Notes: generated by a model from the sequence alone, not told the origin. A DNA stretch of 47,377 bases from CAZAKZ01 sp964485695 (GCA_964485695.1 CAZAKZ010000025.1:1-47377); one strand, 5' to 3'; positions 34,635 through 44,273 are shown, counted from the stretch's first letter. Program-made: numbers and translations.

Positions 34635-36218
34635 TTGCTGGGTCCCGGTAACCGAATCAAGATACCGGGGGTGATTCCCCCGGCCCTCGGCCTGGCTCTT
34701 GCCGTGGTCCTTGGCGTCTCGATCCTCTGTGCGCCCGGAACGATGGCCCAGGCGGATTCCCCCGAGGAGGCCCCCCCGCCCTACAAGACACCCTACCTGA
34801 TCCCCCTCGAGGAGGAGATCGACGACTGGAATTTCACCACCTTCAAGCGGCGGGTGGACCAGGCCCTGGAGGCGGGCGCCGACCTGATCGTCGTTCCTCT
34901 CGACACGCCGGGCGGCGAGCTCCATGCGGCCTTCAACTTCGGGAAATACATCTTCAACAAGGTGAGGCCCCGGGCCCGGGTGGCCTTTTACATCACCAAC
35001 CATGCCCTGAGTGCCGGAGCCCTCATCGCCCTGTCCGGGCACGAAATCGTCATGGGGCCGGGCGGCACCATCGGGGACTGCCAGCCCATCTTCCTCAGCA
35101 CCGAGGGCATCAAGGAAGGTCCGGAAAAGATCCAGTCTCCGCTCCGGGCGACGTTCAGGAAATACGCCCGGGCCAACGACTACCCCGAGGCCCTGGCGGA
35201 GAGCATGGTTACCAAGGAGCTGGAGATCCTGCAGGTCATACAGAAGGACGACAAGACGGTCTATGTGCGGGCCGACAAATACGAAAGCTGGACCGAGGAA
35301 CAAAAGAAGAACGTGAAGTCCAAGGAGGTCGTGGTCAAGGAGGGGGAACTGCTCACCATGACCACCCGGGAAGCGGTGGAATTCGGGTTCGCCCGGGCCG
35401 AGGTTCACTCCTTGAAGGAACTGGGCCTTCTGTTCGGCCTCGAGGACTTCGATCGCAAGGTCAAACGGCTGGAACCCTCGTGGTCCGAGGACATGGTCAA
35501 GGCGGTGCAGGCCTGGAACATCCTCTTCGTTCTCATCGGCCTGCTCTGTCTCTACCTCGAGTTCAAGACCCCGGGCTTCGGCTTTTTCGGTATCGCCGGC
35601 ATCGTGGCCTTCGCCGTCTACTTCTTCTTCGGCTACCTCACCGGCCTGAGCAATTACTGGGAGATCGCCCTCTGCCTGGTCGGGGTGATCCTCATCGGCC
35701 TGGAGATCTTCGTGGTGCCCGGGACCGGCTTCACGGGGATACTGGGCATCGTGTGCGTTCTCGTGGGGCTCTTCGCGGGCGGACTGCCCAACGAATTCAT
35801 CATCCCCCGGTTTCCGTACCAGCAGGTTATTTTCCAGGAAATGCTCATCAAGTTTTCCATTGCGCTGGGCACCGTCCTGGTGCTGGCCTACGCCATCAGC
35901 AAGTACCTTCCGGACATTCCCGTCTTCAACAAGCTGATCCTGACGGCCGCCTCCGGCCCACCCCACTCCGAAGCGGTTCCGGGCCGCCTGGCCGCAGAAC
36001 AGACGGTCACCCTCGACAGCCTGGGCACGGCCCTCACCGCACTGCGCCCCACGGGTACGGCCCGGTTCGGACCCACCCGGGTGGATGTGGTGACCCAGGG
36101 GGAGTTCCTGGAAAAGAATACGCCTCTTCGGGTGATTCAGACCAGCGGATATCGAATCGTCGTGGTGGAGGACACCACGGAGAATACTACCAATAATACT
36201 GGCGAGGATTCCGCATGA
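34635..36218 (+). CDS. NfeD-family membrane-bound serine protease
   Basis: A 527-residue protein combining a ClpP-class protease domain, four or more transmembrane helices and a C-terminal NfeD OB-like domain. After a signal peptide, the protease part has the nucleophile region HALSAGALIALSG and GPGGTIGDCQPI, with a Lys expected near TKELEILQ. The NfeD part ends near VVTQGEFLEKNTPLRV. GGAGGT five bases before the TTG at 34635 fixes the start. Long NfeD proteins are tied to the stomatin/flotillin gene next door. The stop overlaps the next start as ATGA. Confidence 0.88.
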   Translation: MLGPGNRIKIPGVIPPALGLALAVVLGVSILCAPGTMAQADSPEEAPPPYKTPYLIPLEEEIDDWNFTTFKRRVDQALEAGADLIVVPLDTPGGELHAAFNFGKYIFNKVRPRARVAFYITNHALSAGALIALSGHEIVMGPGGTIGDCQPIFLSTEGIKEGPEKIQSPLRATFRKYARANDYPEALAESMVTKELEILQVIQKDDKTVYVRADKYESWTEEQKKNVKSKEVVVKEGELLTMTTREAVEFGFARAEVHSLKELGLLFGLEDFDRKVKRLEPSWSEDMVKAVQAWNILFVLIGLLCLYLEFKTPGFGFFGIAGIVAFAVYFFFGYLTGLSNYWEIALCLVGVILIGLEIFVVPGTGFTGILGIVCVLVGLFAGGLPNEFIIPRFPYQQVIFQEMLIKFSIALGTVLVLAYAISKYLPDIPVFNKLILTAASGPPHSEAVPGRLAAEQTVTLDSLGTALTALRPTGTARFGPTRVDVVTQGEFLEKNTPLRVIQTSGYRIVVVEDTTENTTNNTGEDSA

Positions 36219-36724
36219 TCTACCTGGCCGTCGCCCTGTTCGTCCTGGGCCTGGTCCTGGCCCTGGTGGAGGTTCTCATCCCCTCCTTCGGTCTCTTCAC
36301 CCTGATGTGCTGCGGCTGTATCGTGGGAAGCGTGGCCATCGCCTTCGGGGTGGGGAACACGGCCGGCATCGCATTCATCGTGGCGTCGTTCATCGGCGTG
36401 CCCGTCACGGTCCTCCTGGGATTCAAGCTGCTGCGCACCTCCCGGTTCGGAAACCGGATTCTCCTGGCCGCGACCGATACCCGGAAGACGGTGGATTCCA
36501 TCTACGAAGACAATACGAGTCTCATCGGCCGCCAGGGCATCGCCGTCTCCTCGCTGCGCCCCTCGGGCACGATCGATATTGACGGGGAGCGTGTTCCCGT
36601 CGTGACCGAAGGCGACAGAGTGGCAAAGGGCAGGACCGTGGAGGTCATCGCCGTGGAGGGCAACCGTATCGTGGTAAGGCCCACGGAACCCGCCCAGAAC
36701 GAAGAAGATGACGAGGAAGATTGA
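36215..36724 (+). CDS. short NfeD-like membrane protein
   Basis: A 169-residue protein with about three transmembrane helices (LAVALFVLGLVLALVEVLI, FTLMCCGCIVGSVAIAFGVG, FIVASFIGVPVTVLLGF) and a C-terminal OB-like domain (GRQGIAVSSLRPSGTIDIDG, VEVIAVEGNRIVV) followed by an acidic tail. The four-base overlap with the protease implies coupled translation. It is likely to interact with FloA. Confidence 0.88.
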   Translation: MIYLAVALFVLGLVLALVEVLIPSFGLFTLMCCGCIVGSVAIAFGVGNTAGIAFIVASFIGVPVTVLLGFKLLRTSRFGNRILLAATDTRKTVDSIYEDNTSLIGRQGIAVSSLRPSGTIDIDGERVPVVTEGDRVAKGRTVEVIAVEGNRIVVRPTEPAQNEEDDEED

Positions 36725-36732
36725 GAGCAAGG

Positions 36733-36761
36733 TTGACCCAGGTGTACCGATCCCATTGAAT
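36733..36761 (+). promoter_or_regulatory. possible internal promoter before floA
   Basis: TTGACC at 36733-36738, a 17-bp spacer and TTGAAT at 36756-36761 in the 118-bp gap before floA. It may allow extra floA expression. Confidence 0.35.
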
Positions 36762-36842
36762 ATACGGGGTATTTCATCTTCGAGATGCCCGCTTGTCCCA
36801 GCAGAGTCACGATTTCAGTTCATATAATCCGGAGTCTGAAAC

Positions 36843-37892
36843 ATGTTCTTGAATCCGGCCCTCTCCCCCTTGTTCCTGGTTGATGACGGTCTCAACCTGA
36901 CGTACATCCTCCTCGGCGTCGTCGCCCTGGTCGTCATCATCATCGGCATCTTCCTGGTGAAGTACTTCAATCTGTGGCTCCAGGCTCTCTTTGCCAGGGC
37001 GGAGATCTCCATCTTGCAGCTCATCGGCATGAGTCTCCGGAAGGTCAACGCCGCCGTCATCGTCCGGTCCAAGATCATGGCGGTCCAGGCCAGCCTCCAG
37101 GTGACCACCCAGGAGCTGGAGGGCCACTACCTGGCGGGCGGCAACGTTCCCAACGTGGTTCGCGCCATGATCGCGGCCGACCGCGCTCGTCTTCCCCTGG
37201 ACTTCAAGACGGCCCGTGCCATCGACCTGGCGGGCCGTGACGTTCTGGAGGCCGTGCAGCACAGCGTGTTGCCCGAGGTCATCGACTGCCCCAAGGCCGA
37301 GAGCGTCAAGCCGGCCATTGCGGCCGTGGCCAAGGACGGCATCCAGCTCATGGCCAAGGCCCGGGTCACGGTGCGCACCAACATCGAGCGCCTGGTGGGC
37401 GGGGCTACCGAGGAGACCATCATCGCCCGGGTGGGCGAGGGCATCGTTTCCACCATCGGCAGCGCCGAGACCCACAAGAGCGTGCTGGAGAACCCGGATC
37501 AGATCTCCAAGATGGTGCTCTCCAAGGGCCTCGACGCCGGCACCGCCTTCGAGATCCTGAGCATCGATATCGCGGACGTGGACATCGGAGAGAACATCGG
37601 CGCCAAGCTCCAGGCCGAACAGGCCGAGGCGGACAAGCGCATCGCCCAGGCCAAGGCCGAGGAGCGCCGCGCCATGGCCGTGGCCCGGGAAACCGAGATG
37701 GCCGCCCTGGTGGCCGAGAACCAGGCCAAGGTGGTGCTGGCCGAGGCCGAGGTGCCCAAGGCCATGGCCGAGGCCTTCCGATCCGGGAACCTGGGCATCA
37801 TGGACTACTACCGCATGAAGAACATCGTCGCCGATACGGAGATGCGGGAGAAGATCGTGGGTGATGATCCCGAAGACACCCAGGGGCCCTGA
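36843..37892 (+). CDS. floA: flotillin-like protein FloA
   Basis: A 349-residue protein of the FloA/YqfA (UPF0365) family, a SPFH-type scaffold that organises membrane microdomains. One N-terminal membrane segment (residues 14-38) is followed by the family's long soluble region (LQLIGMSLRKVNAAVIVRSK, ISILQL, AGGNVPNVVRAMIAADRA) and an Ala/Glu-rich coiled coil (KLQAEQAEADKRIAQAKAEE). Length is typical. GGAG eight bases before the ATG is the ribosome site. The order protease-NfeD, NfeD, FloA matches the arrangement known in Bacillus and many Planctomycetota. Confidence 0.95.
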   Translation: MFLNPALSPLFLVDDGLNLTYILLGVVALVVIIIGIFLVKYFNLWLQALFARAEISILQLIGMSLRKVNAAVIVRSKIMAVQASLQVTTQELEGHYLAGGNVPNVVRAMIAADRARLPLDFKTARAIDLAGRDVLEAVQHSVLPEVIDCPKAESVKPAIAAVAKDGIQLMAKARVTVRTNIERLVGGATEETIIARVGEGIVSTIGSAETHKSVLENPDQISKMVLSKGLDAGTAFEILSIDIADVDIGENIGAKLQAEQAEADKRIAQAKAEERRAMAVARETEMAALVAENQAKVVLAEAEVPKAMAEAFRSGNLGIMDYYRMKNIVADTEMREKIVGDDPEDTQGP

Positions 37893-37949
37893 ACAGGAGG
37901 CCACGATGCAAAGCCGTGAGATCCCATCCGGGCTAGCAGGGAATTCGCC

Positions 37950-38636
37950 ATGGGCGTGAGTGATCTTCTGATGTTCGCAGCCGGTTCATCCTGGCTCGAA
38001 CATCTCGACCGTCTCTTTCCCATCATCCTGGTGGTGGCCATAGGCCTCCTGACCCTGCTGAAGCGGTTCTTCGAAAAGGCCTTCAAGGGGGAGACCCGCC
38101 CTCCCCCCTCCCGCAGAAGGAGCTCGCGTCCGAGAACGGGCCCGGGGAAGGGGCCGGGCAAGGACATGCAGAAGGAGATAGTCAAGACGGCTCCAGAACC
38201 CCCGGAACCTTCCGTGTTCGAGGAGATGAAGAAGTACTTCGAACTCATCGAGGGGAAGCCTCAACCCAAGGCGCCGGAGATCCCGGCCTGGGAGGCAAAG
38301 CCGAGCCCCCTGCCTCCTGTCCTGGCGCCCCCACCGCCCGAGGTCCCGGTGGGAATCCCGGTGATGATCACTGACCCCTCCGACCTGGTGGCGGATCTGG
38401 ACGACGACATCCAGGTCACGCCCGAGGAACTGGGCCAGGGGGTAATCCCGGAATCGAGGCGGCTCAGAGATGCCATGACCGTCACCACGAGGGAGTTGAG
38501 GAGGGGCTCGGGCCCGTCCAGCTCCCGGAAACGGAAGCTGGATCGGGTTCAACTCGGCCGCGGAAATAATCGGCTCCGCGAAGCCTTTCTATGGCACGAG
38601 ATCCTGGGGAACCCGCTGCACAAACGCCGGCGCTGA
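37950..38636 (+). CDS. small FloA-operon protein with a planctomycete-type tail
   Basis: A 228-residue protein with one N-terminal transmembrane helix (IILVVAIGLLTLLKRFF), a Pro/Arg-rich middle and a conserved-looking C-terminal LREAFLWHEILGNPLHKRR. Genes coding for a short protein with such an EIL(G)P-type tail often follow floA in Planctomycetota (recall, not tested). GGGAA lies about seven bases before the ATG. Function unknown; the context suggests a link to FloA assembly. Confidence 0.7.
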   Translation: MGVSDLLMFAAGSSWLEHLDRLFPIILVVAIGLLTLLKRFFEKAFKGETRPPPSRRRSSRPRTGPGKGPGKDMQKEIVKTAPEPPEPSVFEEMKKYFELIEGKPQPKAPEIPAWEAKPSPLPPVLAPPPPEVPVGIPVMITDPSDLVADLDDDIQVTPEELGQGVIPESRRLRDAMTVTTRELRRGSGPSSSRKRKLDRVQLGRGNNRLREAFLWHEILGNPLHKRRR

Positions 38637-38969
38637 TCCTGTCTTCTTCCTCCTTTATCTCTTTTGGGGAATCGAACGCCATCGCTCTGGCCAGGTGCTT
38701 CCCCTCCGCATATCAGAGTGATATTTCTGAATCCTCATCCCGTTCTCCCCCTTGGAGTTATCCCCTCTTCGGGCCTAGTACTCGCCCGAAATTCCAGGGG
38801 GCGGTCTCGGCAAGTACAAAACCTGCAAGGAGATGGGAACAAAAACTCAACACGGGACCATCCATACAAGTAGGTACTATCAGGCGCCCAATCCCACTTC
38901 AGTTCGCAAGATGGGACGGACGGATCAGCACTGGTACCGGGGTTTACCAGCCCAGGGGGTAACCGCAGG
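38637..38969. other. non-coding gap upstream of the Ser/Thr kinase
   Basis: About 330 bp with one perfect 7-bp hairpin (TTCGGGC/GCCCGAA, 38768-38790, no T-run). No clear promoter or RNA gene was recognised. Confidence 0.6.
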
Positions 38970-40034
38970 ATGAACTCACGATCCGAGAACGACGAGGCCA
39001 GACGAGATCCCGGATTTGATCCCGGAGATTCTTCCAAGACGATCTCCAAGACAATTTCTCAGTCTGCCTCCGCTTCCGCTCCGGAAGTCTGCAACCTCTC
39101 GGACGCGATGGTCGGTACCCGTTTCAAAACCTTCGAAATCCTGGAAGTGGCGGGCCGCGGCGGCATGGGCATGGTGTTCAAGGCCCGCGACGTGGAAAAC
39201 GATCTCCTCGTCGCCTTGAAGATCGTCTCGGCCATGACCCAGGAAGACCGGGAACCCATTCGCCGCTTCCTGAGCGAGGCCCGGGTCCTTGCCCGGCTGC
39301 ACCACCCCAACATTCCCCGCATCCGCGCCATGGGGCGGATGGGTCACATGTATTACCTGGCCACGGACTACATCGAGGGCACCACCCTGGGGGACCTCAT
39401 CGATTCGCGGGGCGGCCTCACCCCCCGGCGGGCTCTGGAAATTTCCCGGGAAATCAGTGATGCCCTCCGGGTGGCGCACAACCACGGTATCCTCCATCGC
39501 GACATCAAAAGCGACAACATCATGATCGACGAGGAGGGACGCGTGAAGGTGCTGGACTTCGGCATCGCCAAGGACCTGAATGCCCGGCGCGGCATCACCC
39601 AGGGCGAGGTCTATCTGGGCACCCCGGAATACTGTTCCCCCGAACAGCTCTGCTCCCGCGTCATGGACGCCCGGACGGACATCTACTCCCTCGGCGTGGT
39701 ACTGCACGAAATGTTGACGGGTCAGATGCCCTTCAAGGGCGTCTCCACGGTGGAGCTCTACCACAGCAAGCGGAAGAACCGTCGTCCGCCCCTGTCCCGG
39801 CTCACACCCGGCGCGCCTCGTGTCCTCGTCAAGTTGATGAAGGGATTTCTGGCCTCGAAGCCCGACCGGCGCTACACCGCCATGGAGGACGTCATCCAGG
39901 CCATTGACGAGGTGATCCCCAAGCTGGGCGCGTACGGCTGGGGGCGGCCGAGCGTCAGGCGCTTCGCGCAGAGAAAGTCCGGTTCCAAGCAACCCAACCG
40001 GATGGCCGAGTACATCTATTCCCTGTTCTTCTGA
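38970..40034 (+). CDS. Pkn-type Ser/Thr protein kinase
   Basis: A 354-residue Hanks-type kinase. An N-terminal Ser-rich disordered part (1-45) precedes the domain, which shows GRGGMGMVF, Lys84 in VALKIV, HRDIKSDN (176-183), DFG (196-198) and YLGTPEYCSPEQL. A basic tail of about 30 residues follows and no transmembrane helix is seen, so it is probably cytoplasmic. It is likely to phosphorylate Ser/Thr of unknown partners. It precedes the histidine kinase on the same strand by 110 bp. Confidence 0.9.
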   Translation: MNSRSENDEARRDPGFDPGDSSKTISKTISQSASASAPEVCNLSDAMVGTRFKTFEILEVAGRGGMGMVFKARDVENDLLVALKIVSAMTQEDREPIRRFLSEARVLARLHHPNIPRIRAMGRMGHMYYLATDYIEGTTLGDLIDSRGGLTPRRALEISREISDALRVAHNHGILHRDIKSDNIMIDEEGRVKVLDFGIAKDLNARRGITQGEVYLGTPEYCSPEQLCSRVMDARTDIYSLGVVLHEMLTGQMPFKGVSTVELYHSKRKNRRPPLSRLTPGAPRVLVKLMKGFLASKPDRRYTAMEDVIQAIDEVIPKLGAYGWGRPSVRRFAQRKSGSKQPNRMAEYIYSLFF

Positions 40035-40144
40035 TCCACCCGCACTGATTACCTGCTCTGTCCACCGGCACTGTCCATCCGTCCGTTCAGGCACGTCCTC
40101 ACTCCCCTATCCACCTGTGGAAGAACCGGTTAAAATTACAGGTA

Positions 40145-42307
40145 ATGGTTTGTGTTTTCTGCCCATTCGATCCGACGCCTGCGGATTCCACGATGCCCAG
40201 AGGCTCTCCGAGATCCCACCCCGAACGCATCCTCTGGATGCTGCTCCTGGCCACGGCCCTGCCTGTGGCGGTGGTTCTGGGCCTGGCTATCCACGCCGTC
40301 CTCAAGGAGGTGGAGTCCGAGATCGAGAGAGAACGAAACCACCTGAAGTTCCTGGCCGCCCTCCGTGCCCGGGAGCTGGATTCCCTGCCGGCCCTGGTGA
40401 ACGAAGTCCTCGACGAGGTAAAACCGGTGCAGCACCTCGCCATGGCGCCCCCCCCGCCCCTGCCCGGAGACAGGCCCCTTCTCCGCTGGTTCTTCGTGCT
40501 CAACGCCGATGCCCTGCCCGTGCTGCCGCGCCTCCCCTATCTTCCGACGCCTGCGGGTGAAGCGTCGGCGACCCCGTTCCTCCTCCAGCTCAGCTCTCCG
40601 GAGGCTTTCACGCCTCCGGAAGAGAGCAGCACCCCTCCAGCAGAGTCCCCGCAACTCTACCTCTGGTTCGAGGACTACCAGAAGGCGGAAGATCTGGCGA
40701 ACAGAGGAAAAAAGCGCCAGGCCCTGGAACGTTTTCAGGGTCTTGCCGCCGAGACCGGCTCCTGTTTCTTCAGCCACTGGGTCAAGTTCCGCTGGGCCCA
40801 GCTGGCGGAAACCCTGGCCCCCCCCCCGACCGACGACATCGAGACCTGCTACACCGAGATCACGCAAGGCACGTTTCGCGAACTCGTTCCGGATCACCCC
40901 CTGCGGTTGAACGCCGCGTTCTGTCTGGCGAGAACGCGCTGGAAGGCGACGGGGACCTTTGATCCCCTGTTCGACTTTCTCAAGGCCCTCTATTCCGACA
41001 CCACCGGCAACGAGTGCAGCCGCAAGGGGTACGAGTCCGTCATCGAGGAAGTGGAAGCCCTGCTGGCAAAGCCGGAGGCCCCGGACCTGCCGGAAGAGAT
41101 CCGGCGACTCCGGGCCGAAGTGACGGAGAAGATCCACCTGGTCGAACGGGTTCTGCCCGGCCTCGTGAAACCGGGAAAGGAACCCACTTTCACCCGGTGT
41201 ACGCTTCCCGGGGGAAAAACGGCGATCCTCGTCCATCGCAAGGCTCCCTCCGGGCACCTGGACCCGGAATACACGGAAGGGGGCATCCTGGACCTGACCT
41301 CCCCCCGGGCGCCCCTGGCCCGTGAGACCACACCTTCCACTCCGGGCAGCGTCGCCTTTTCCGTGGTCGGTCCGGACGGGACCGTGCTCTCGGGCAGGCG
41401 CCCTCCGGGGGGGAATCTGCTCCTCGAGGAGGTGGCTTGCGGTCCGGGAAACCTCTTTTGCATCCGGGCCTTTCACCCGGATCCGAACACGTTCCAGACC
41501 GGTCTGAACCGGTATCGATTCTGGCTCCTCGCCTTCATCTCCCTGGCGGCTCTGGCCGCCGTTGCCGGCGGCTACCTCGCCTACCGCAGCCTCGGCCGCG
41601 AGCTGGAGCTGACTCGTCTCAAGGCCGAATTCATCGCCGGTGTCAGCCACGAACTCAGGACGCCTCTCACCACGATCCAGATGTTCGGGGAGACGCTCCA
41701 GCTGGGCCGGGTCAAGGACGAGGCCCAGACCGAGCGTTACTACGACGCCATCAGCGAGGAGGCCGCGAGGCTCCAGCGCCTCATCGACGATCTCCTCGAC
41801 TTCGGCCGCATGGAGGCCGGTCGGGCCGTGCTGTCCACCTCCAGGGAGAATCCCCGGACCGTCGCGGAATCCGCTCTCCTTGCATTTGCCCGCACCCCTG
41901 AGGGGAGGCGTCGTGAAGTGGTGTTCGAACCCCAATGTCCCCCGCAGACCGAGGTCTTGCTGGACAGCGGTGCCGTGGAACGAGCCCTCCTCAACCTGCT
42001 GACCAATGCCGCCAAGTACTCGGAGCCCGATACACCCATCCGGCTCACGCTCCAGGTGGAAGGTTCGAGCGTGGTCTACCGGGTGGAGGACCGGGGCAAG
42101 GGCATTCCCAGGCGCTATCAACGAAGGATCTTCGACAAGTTCTTCCGCATCCCGGACGTGAAGACGCGTGAGGTGGGCGGTACGGGCCTCGGCCTCGCCC
42201 TGGTCCACCAGATCGCCCTCGCCCACGGGGGTTCGGTTTCGGTGGAGAGCATGCCGGGCCGGGGGAGCCGTTTCACGCTCCTGTTGCCTGAAATATCGGA
42301 TGCGTGA
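40145..42307 (+). CDS. sensor histidine kinase with a large extracytoplasmic region
   Basis: A 720-residue kinase. TM1 is near 31-52 and TM2 near 459-481, leaving about 400 residues outside. This sensor part contains a helical TPR-like stretch (EDLANRGKKRQALERFQGLA) and no PAS or HAMP motif that I recognise. The cytoplasmic part has the HisKA motif FIAGVSHELRTPLTTIQMF with His502, the N-box NLLTNAAKYS near 618, VEDRGKGIP near 650 and GGTGLGLALV near 678. The ATG at 40193 is an alternative start. The response regulator follows, so the two probably form a pair. Confidence 0.88.
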   Translation: MVCVFCPFDPTPADSTMPRGSPRSHPERILWMLLLATALPVAVVLGLAIHAVLKEVESEIERERNHLKFLAALRARELDSLPALVNEVLDEVKPVQHLAMAPPPPLPGDRPLLRWFFVLNADALPVLPRLPYLPTPAGEASATPFLLQLSSPEAFTPPEESSTPPAESPQLYLWFEDYQKAEDLANRGKKRQALERFQGLAAETGSCFFSHWVKFRWAQLAETLAPPPTDDIETCYTEITQGTFRELVPDHPLRLNAAFCLARTRWKATGTFDPLFDFLKALYSDTTGNECSRKGYESVIEEVEALLAKPEAPDLPEEIRRLRAEVTEKIHLVERVLPGLVKPGKEPTFTRCTLPGGKTAILVHRKAPSGHLDPEYTEGGILDLTSPRAPLARETTPSTPGSVAFSVVGPDGTVLSGRRPPGGNLLLEEVACGPGNLFCIRAFHPDPNTFQTGLNRYRFWLLAFISLAALAAVAGGYLAYRSLGRELELTRLKAEFIAGVSHELRTPLTTIQMFGETLQLGRVKDEAQTERYYDAISEEAARLQRLIDDLLDFGRMEAGRAVLSTSRENPRTVAESALLAFARTPEGRRREVVFEPQCPPQTEVLLDSGAVERALLNLLTNAAKYSEPDTPIRLTLQVEGSSVVYRVEDRGKGIPRRYQRRIFDKFFRIPDVKTREVGGTGLGLALVHQIALAHGGSVSVESMPGRGSRFTLLLPEISDA

Positions 42308-42451
42308 ATGGGCCCCTGGCCATTCCGGGTTGTTGTCCTCTTTTTTTTTTGTACCCTATGGGTTCGGGGAGGCTCGTGTGCGAGCCCCCGAGCCTTCGAG
42401 GCTCCGGTGTGGCCGGTCCACTATGAATCCTGGAGAAACGGCCTGGTACCC

Positions 42452-43132
42452 ATGGCAAAAATCCTGGTCATCGAAGACGAGCCTTCCATCCTCATGGGCG
42501 TCAAGGACAACCTTGAATTCGAGGGCCACGAGGTGTTCACGGCCGAGGAGGGCGAAACCGGCCTGATCCTGGCACGGGACCAGAAGCCCGACCTCGTCAT
42601 CCTGGACATCATGCTCCCCGCTACCAATGGTTTCCAGGTCTGCAAAGCTCTGAGAAGCGAGGGATTCCCGGGCGGCATCATCATGCTGACGGCCCGAAAG
42701 GAAGAGGTGGACAAGGTGCGGGGCCTCAACGTCGGGGCCGACGACTACATCACCAAACCCTTCAGCGTCGTGGAATTCATCGCCCGGGTGAACGCCGTTT
42801 TGCGTCGTGGAGCCCGGTCCTCGGAGCCCATGGCTCGATACCGCTTCGGAGACATCGAGCTGGACTTCCTCAATTACCAGGCCACCCGGGGTAGCGAGGC
42901 CCTGACCCTGACCCCCAGGGAATTCAAGATCCTGAAGCTCTTCGTGGAAAATCGCGGCCGGGTGATCTCCCGGAACGAACTCCTCGACAAGATCTGGGGC
43001 TACACCATCTTTCCCACCACGCGCACCGTGGACAATCACATCGTCCGGATCCGGAAACAGATCGAGCCCAGCCCGTCCTCGCCTCAATACATCATCAGCG
43101 TCCGTGGTGTGGGGTACAAGTTCACCGGATGA
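42452..43132 (+). CDS. OmpR/PhoB-family response regulator
   Basis: A 226-residue regulator with receiver and winged-helix domains. The phosphoacceptor is Asp52 (LVILDIML), with Glu8/Asp9 (VIEDEP), MLTARKEE and Lys in GADDYITKPF. The DNA-binding half has LTPREFKILKLFVENRGRVISR and the recognition helix RTVDNHIVRIRKQIE. The frame is open from 42308, directly after the kinase stop, but that stretch is a hydrophobic extension through a T10 run, so the ATG at 42452 (MAKILVIEDE) is preferred. The stop overlaps the convergent ribD stop by 11 bp. Confidence 0.93.
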   Translation: MAKILVIEDEPSILMGVKDNLEFEGHEVFTAEEGETGLILARDQKPDLVILDIMLPATNGFQVCKALRSEGFPGGIIMLTARKEEVDKVRGLNVGADDYITKPFSVVEFIARVNAVLRRGARSSEPMARYRFGDIELDFLNYQATRGSEALTLTPREFKILKLFVENRGRVISRNELLDKIWGYTIFPTTRTVDNHIVRIRKQIEPSPSSPQYIISVRGVGYKFTG

Positions 43133-44240
43133 TCCCGGCCCGCCGGCCCCAGGACCGCCCCTCGGGATCTCCCTCGATGAGGAGGTCCGCTCCGACCTTC
43201 CGCGTCCGCATCCCCAGGAGATTTTCGGCCCGCGCCATGCGCTTCGGGCCCACCCCGCCCACCGGGCCGAGAGCCCCGGCGCCGCCGATGATCCGCGGCG
43301 CCACATAGGCCTGAACGCGATCCACGGCCCCGGCCTTCACCAGGGCAGCGTGGATGTCGGCGCCCCCTTCCACCATGAGCCGGTGCACCCCGTTACGGCG
43401 AAGCGCCCGCAAGGCCCTGCCGATGGTGGCCGCTGAGGTCAGGGGAAGGAGGCGAATCCCGGCCCGCTCGAGAGGACGGGCCAGGTGGGGATCCGGGTCG
43501 GGCCCGGTGAGGATCCAGGTGGGCACCTCCCGGGCCGTCCGGACCACACGGGCCCGAGGCGGGGTTCGCAGCCTGCGGTCCAGGACCACCCGGATGGGCG
43601 GGCGGCCCCGCGTGAGCCGGGGCGTCAGGTCCGGATCATCCTGGAGCAGTGTGCCGGAGCCGATGAGGACGGCATCCGCCCGGGCCCGTTCTCGATGGAC
43701 ACGGGTCCGGGCCTGCGTGGAGGTGATGTAGCGGGAATCCCCCCCCCGGGCCGCGATCCGGCCGTCCAGGGTCATGGCCCATTTGACCACCACGAAGGGC
43801 CGATGCTCCTCGAGGTAGTCCCGGAAAGGAGAGACGAGGCGTCGGGAGGCTGCATGGTCAACACGAGTGGCGCTCACACCGGCCGCCTTGAGTTTCCGGA
43901 GCCCCCCCCGGGCCTCGGGATTCGGATCCAGGGTTCCCACGACCACCCGACGGACACCGCTTTCGAGGATGCGCCTGACACAGGGGGGCGTCTTCCCCTG
44001 GTGGCAACACGGCTCCAGGGTCACGTAGAGGGTTGCGCCCCGGGCGTCCGCGCCGGCTCTTACCAGGGCCGAGGCCTCGGCATGGGGGCCGCTGTAGTCC
44101 AGGTGAGCGGCCTCGGCCACTACCCGCCTCCCCTTCACCACCACGGCGCCCACGTACGGATTGGGCTCCACCCGTCCCCACCCCCGGGCCGCCAGAACCG
44201 CGGCCCGATCCAACCGGCTACGATCCATGGGGATTTGCAT
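43122..44240 (-). CDS. ribD: bifunctional riboflavin biosynthesis protein RibD
   Basis: RibD carries the deaminase and reductase that follow GTP cyclohydrolase II in riboflavin synthesis. The N-terminal cytidine-deaminase-like domain shows HAEASAL (His53, Glu55) and PCCHQGKTPPC (Cys78, Cys87) for zinc. The reductase begins near RPFVVVKWAMTLDGRIA and ends with LMVEGGADIHAALV. AGGAGGGG before the ATG at 44240 fixes the start at 372 residues; the open frame extends upstream without support. It is not beside other rib genes. Confidence 0.93.
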   Translation of the reverse strand: MQIPMDRSRLDRAAVLAARGWGRVEPNPYVGAVVVKGRRVVAEAAHLDYSGPHAEASALVRAGADARGATLYVTLEPCCHQGKTPPCVRRILESGVRRVVVGTLDPNPEARGGLRKLKAAGVSATRVDHAASRRLVSPFRDYLEEHRPFVVVKWAMTLDGRIAARGGDSRYITSTQARTRVHRERARADAVLIGSGTLLQDDPDLTPRLTRGRPPIRVVLDRRLRTPPRARVVRTAREVPTWILTGPDPDPHLARPLERAGIRLLPLTSAATIGRALRALRRNGVHRLMVEGGADIHAALVKAGAVDRVQAYVAPRIIGGAGALGPVGGVGPKRMARAENLLGMRTRKVGADLLIEGDPEGRSWGRRAGIIR

Positions 44241-44273
44241 CCGTCCCCTCCTGCCCGGTTCCGGGCCGGAAGC

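Noticed and set aside
42300..42350. Terminator after the histidine kinase
   Set aside because: The T10 run lacks an adjacent stable stem; the nearest hairpin is about 15 bases away and bulged.
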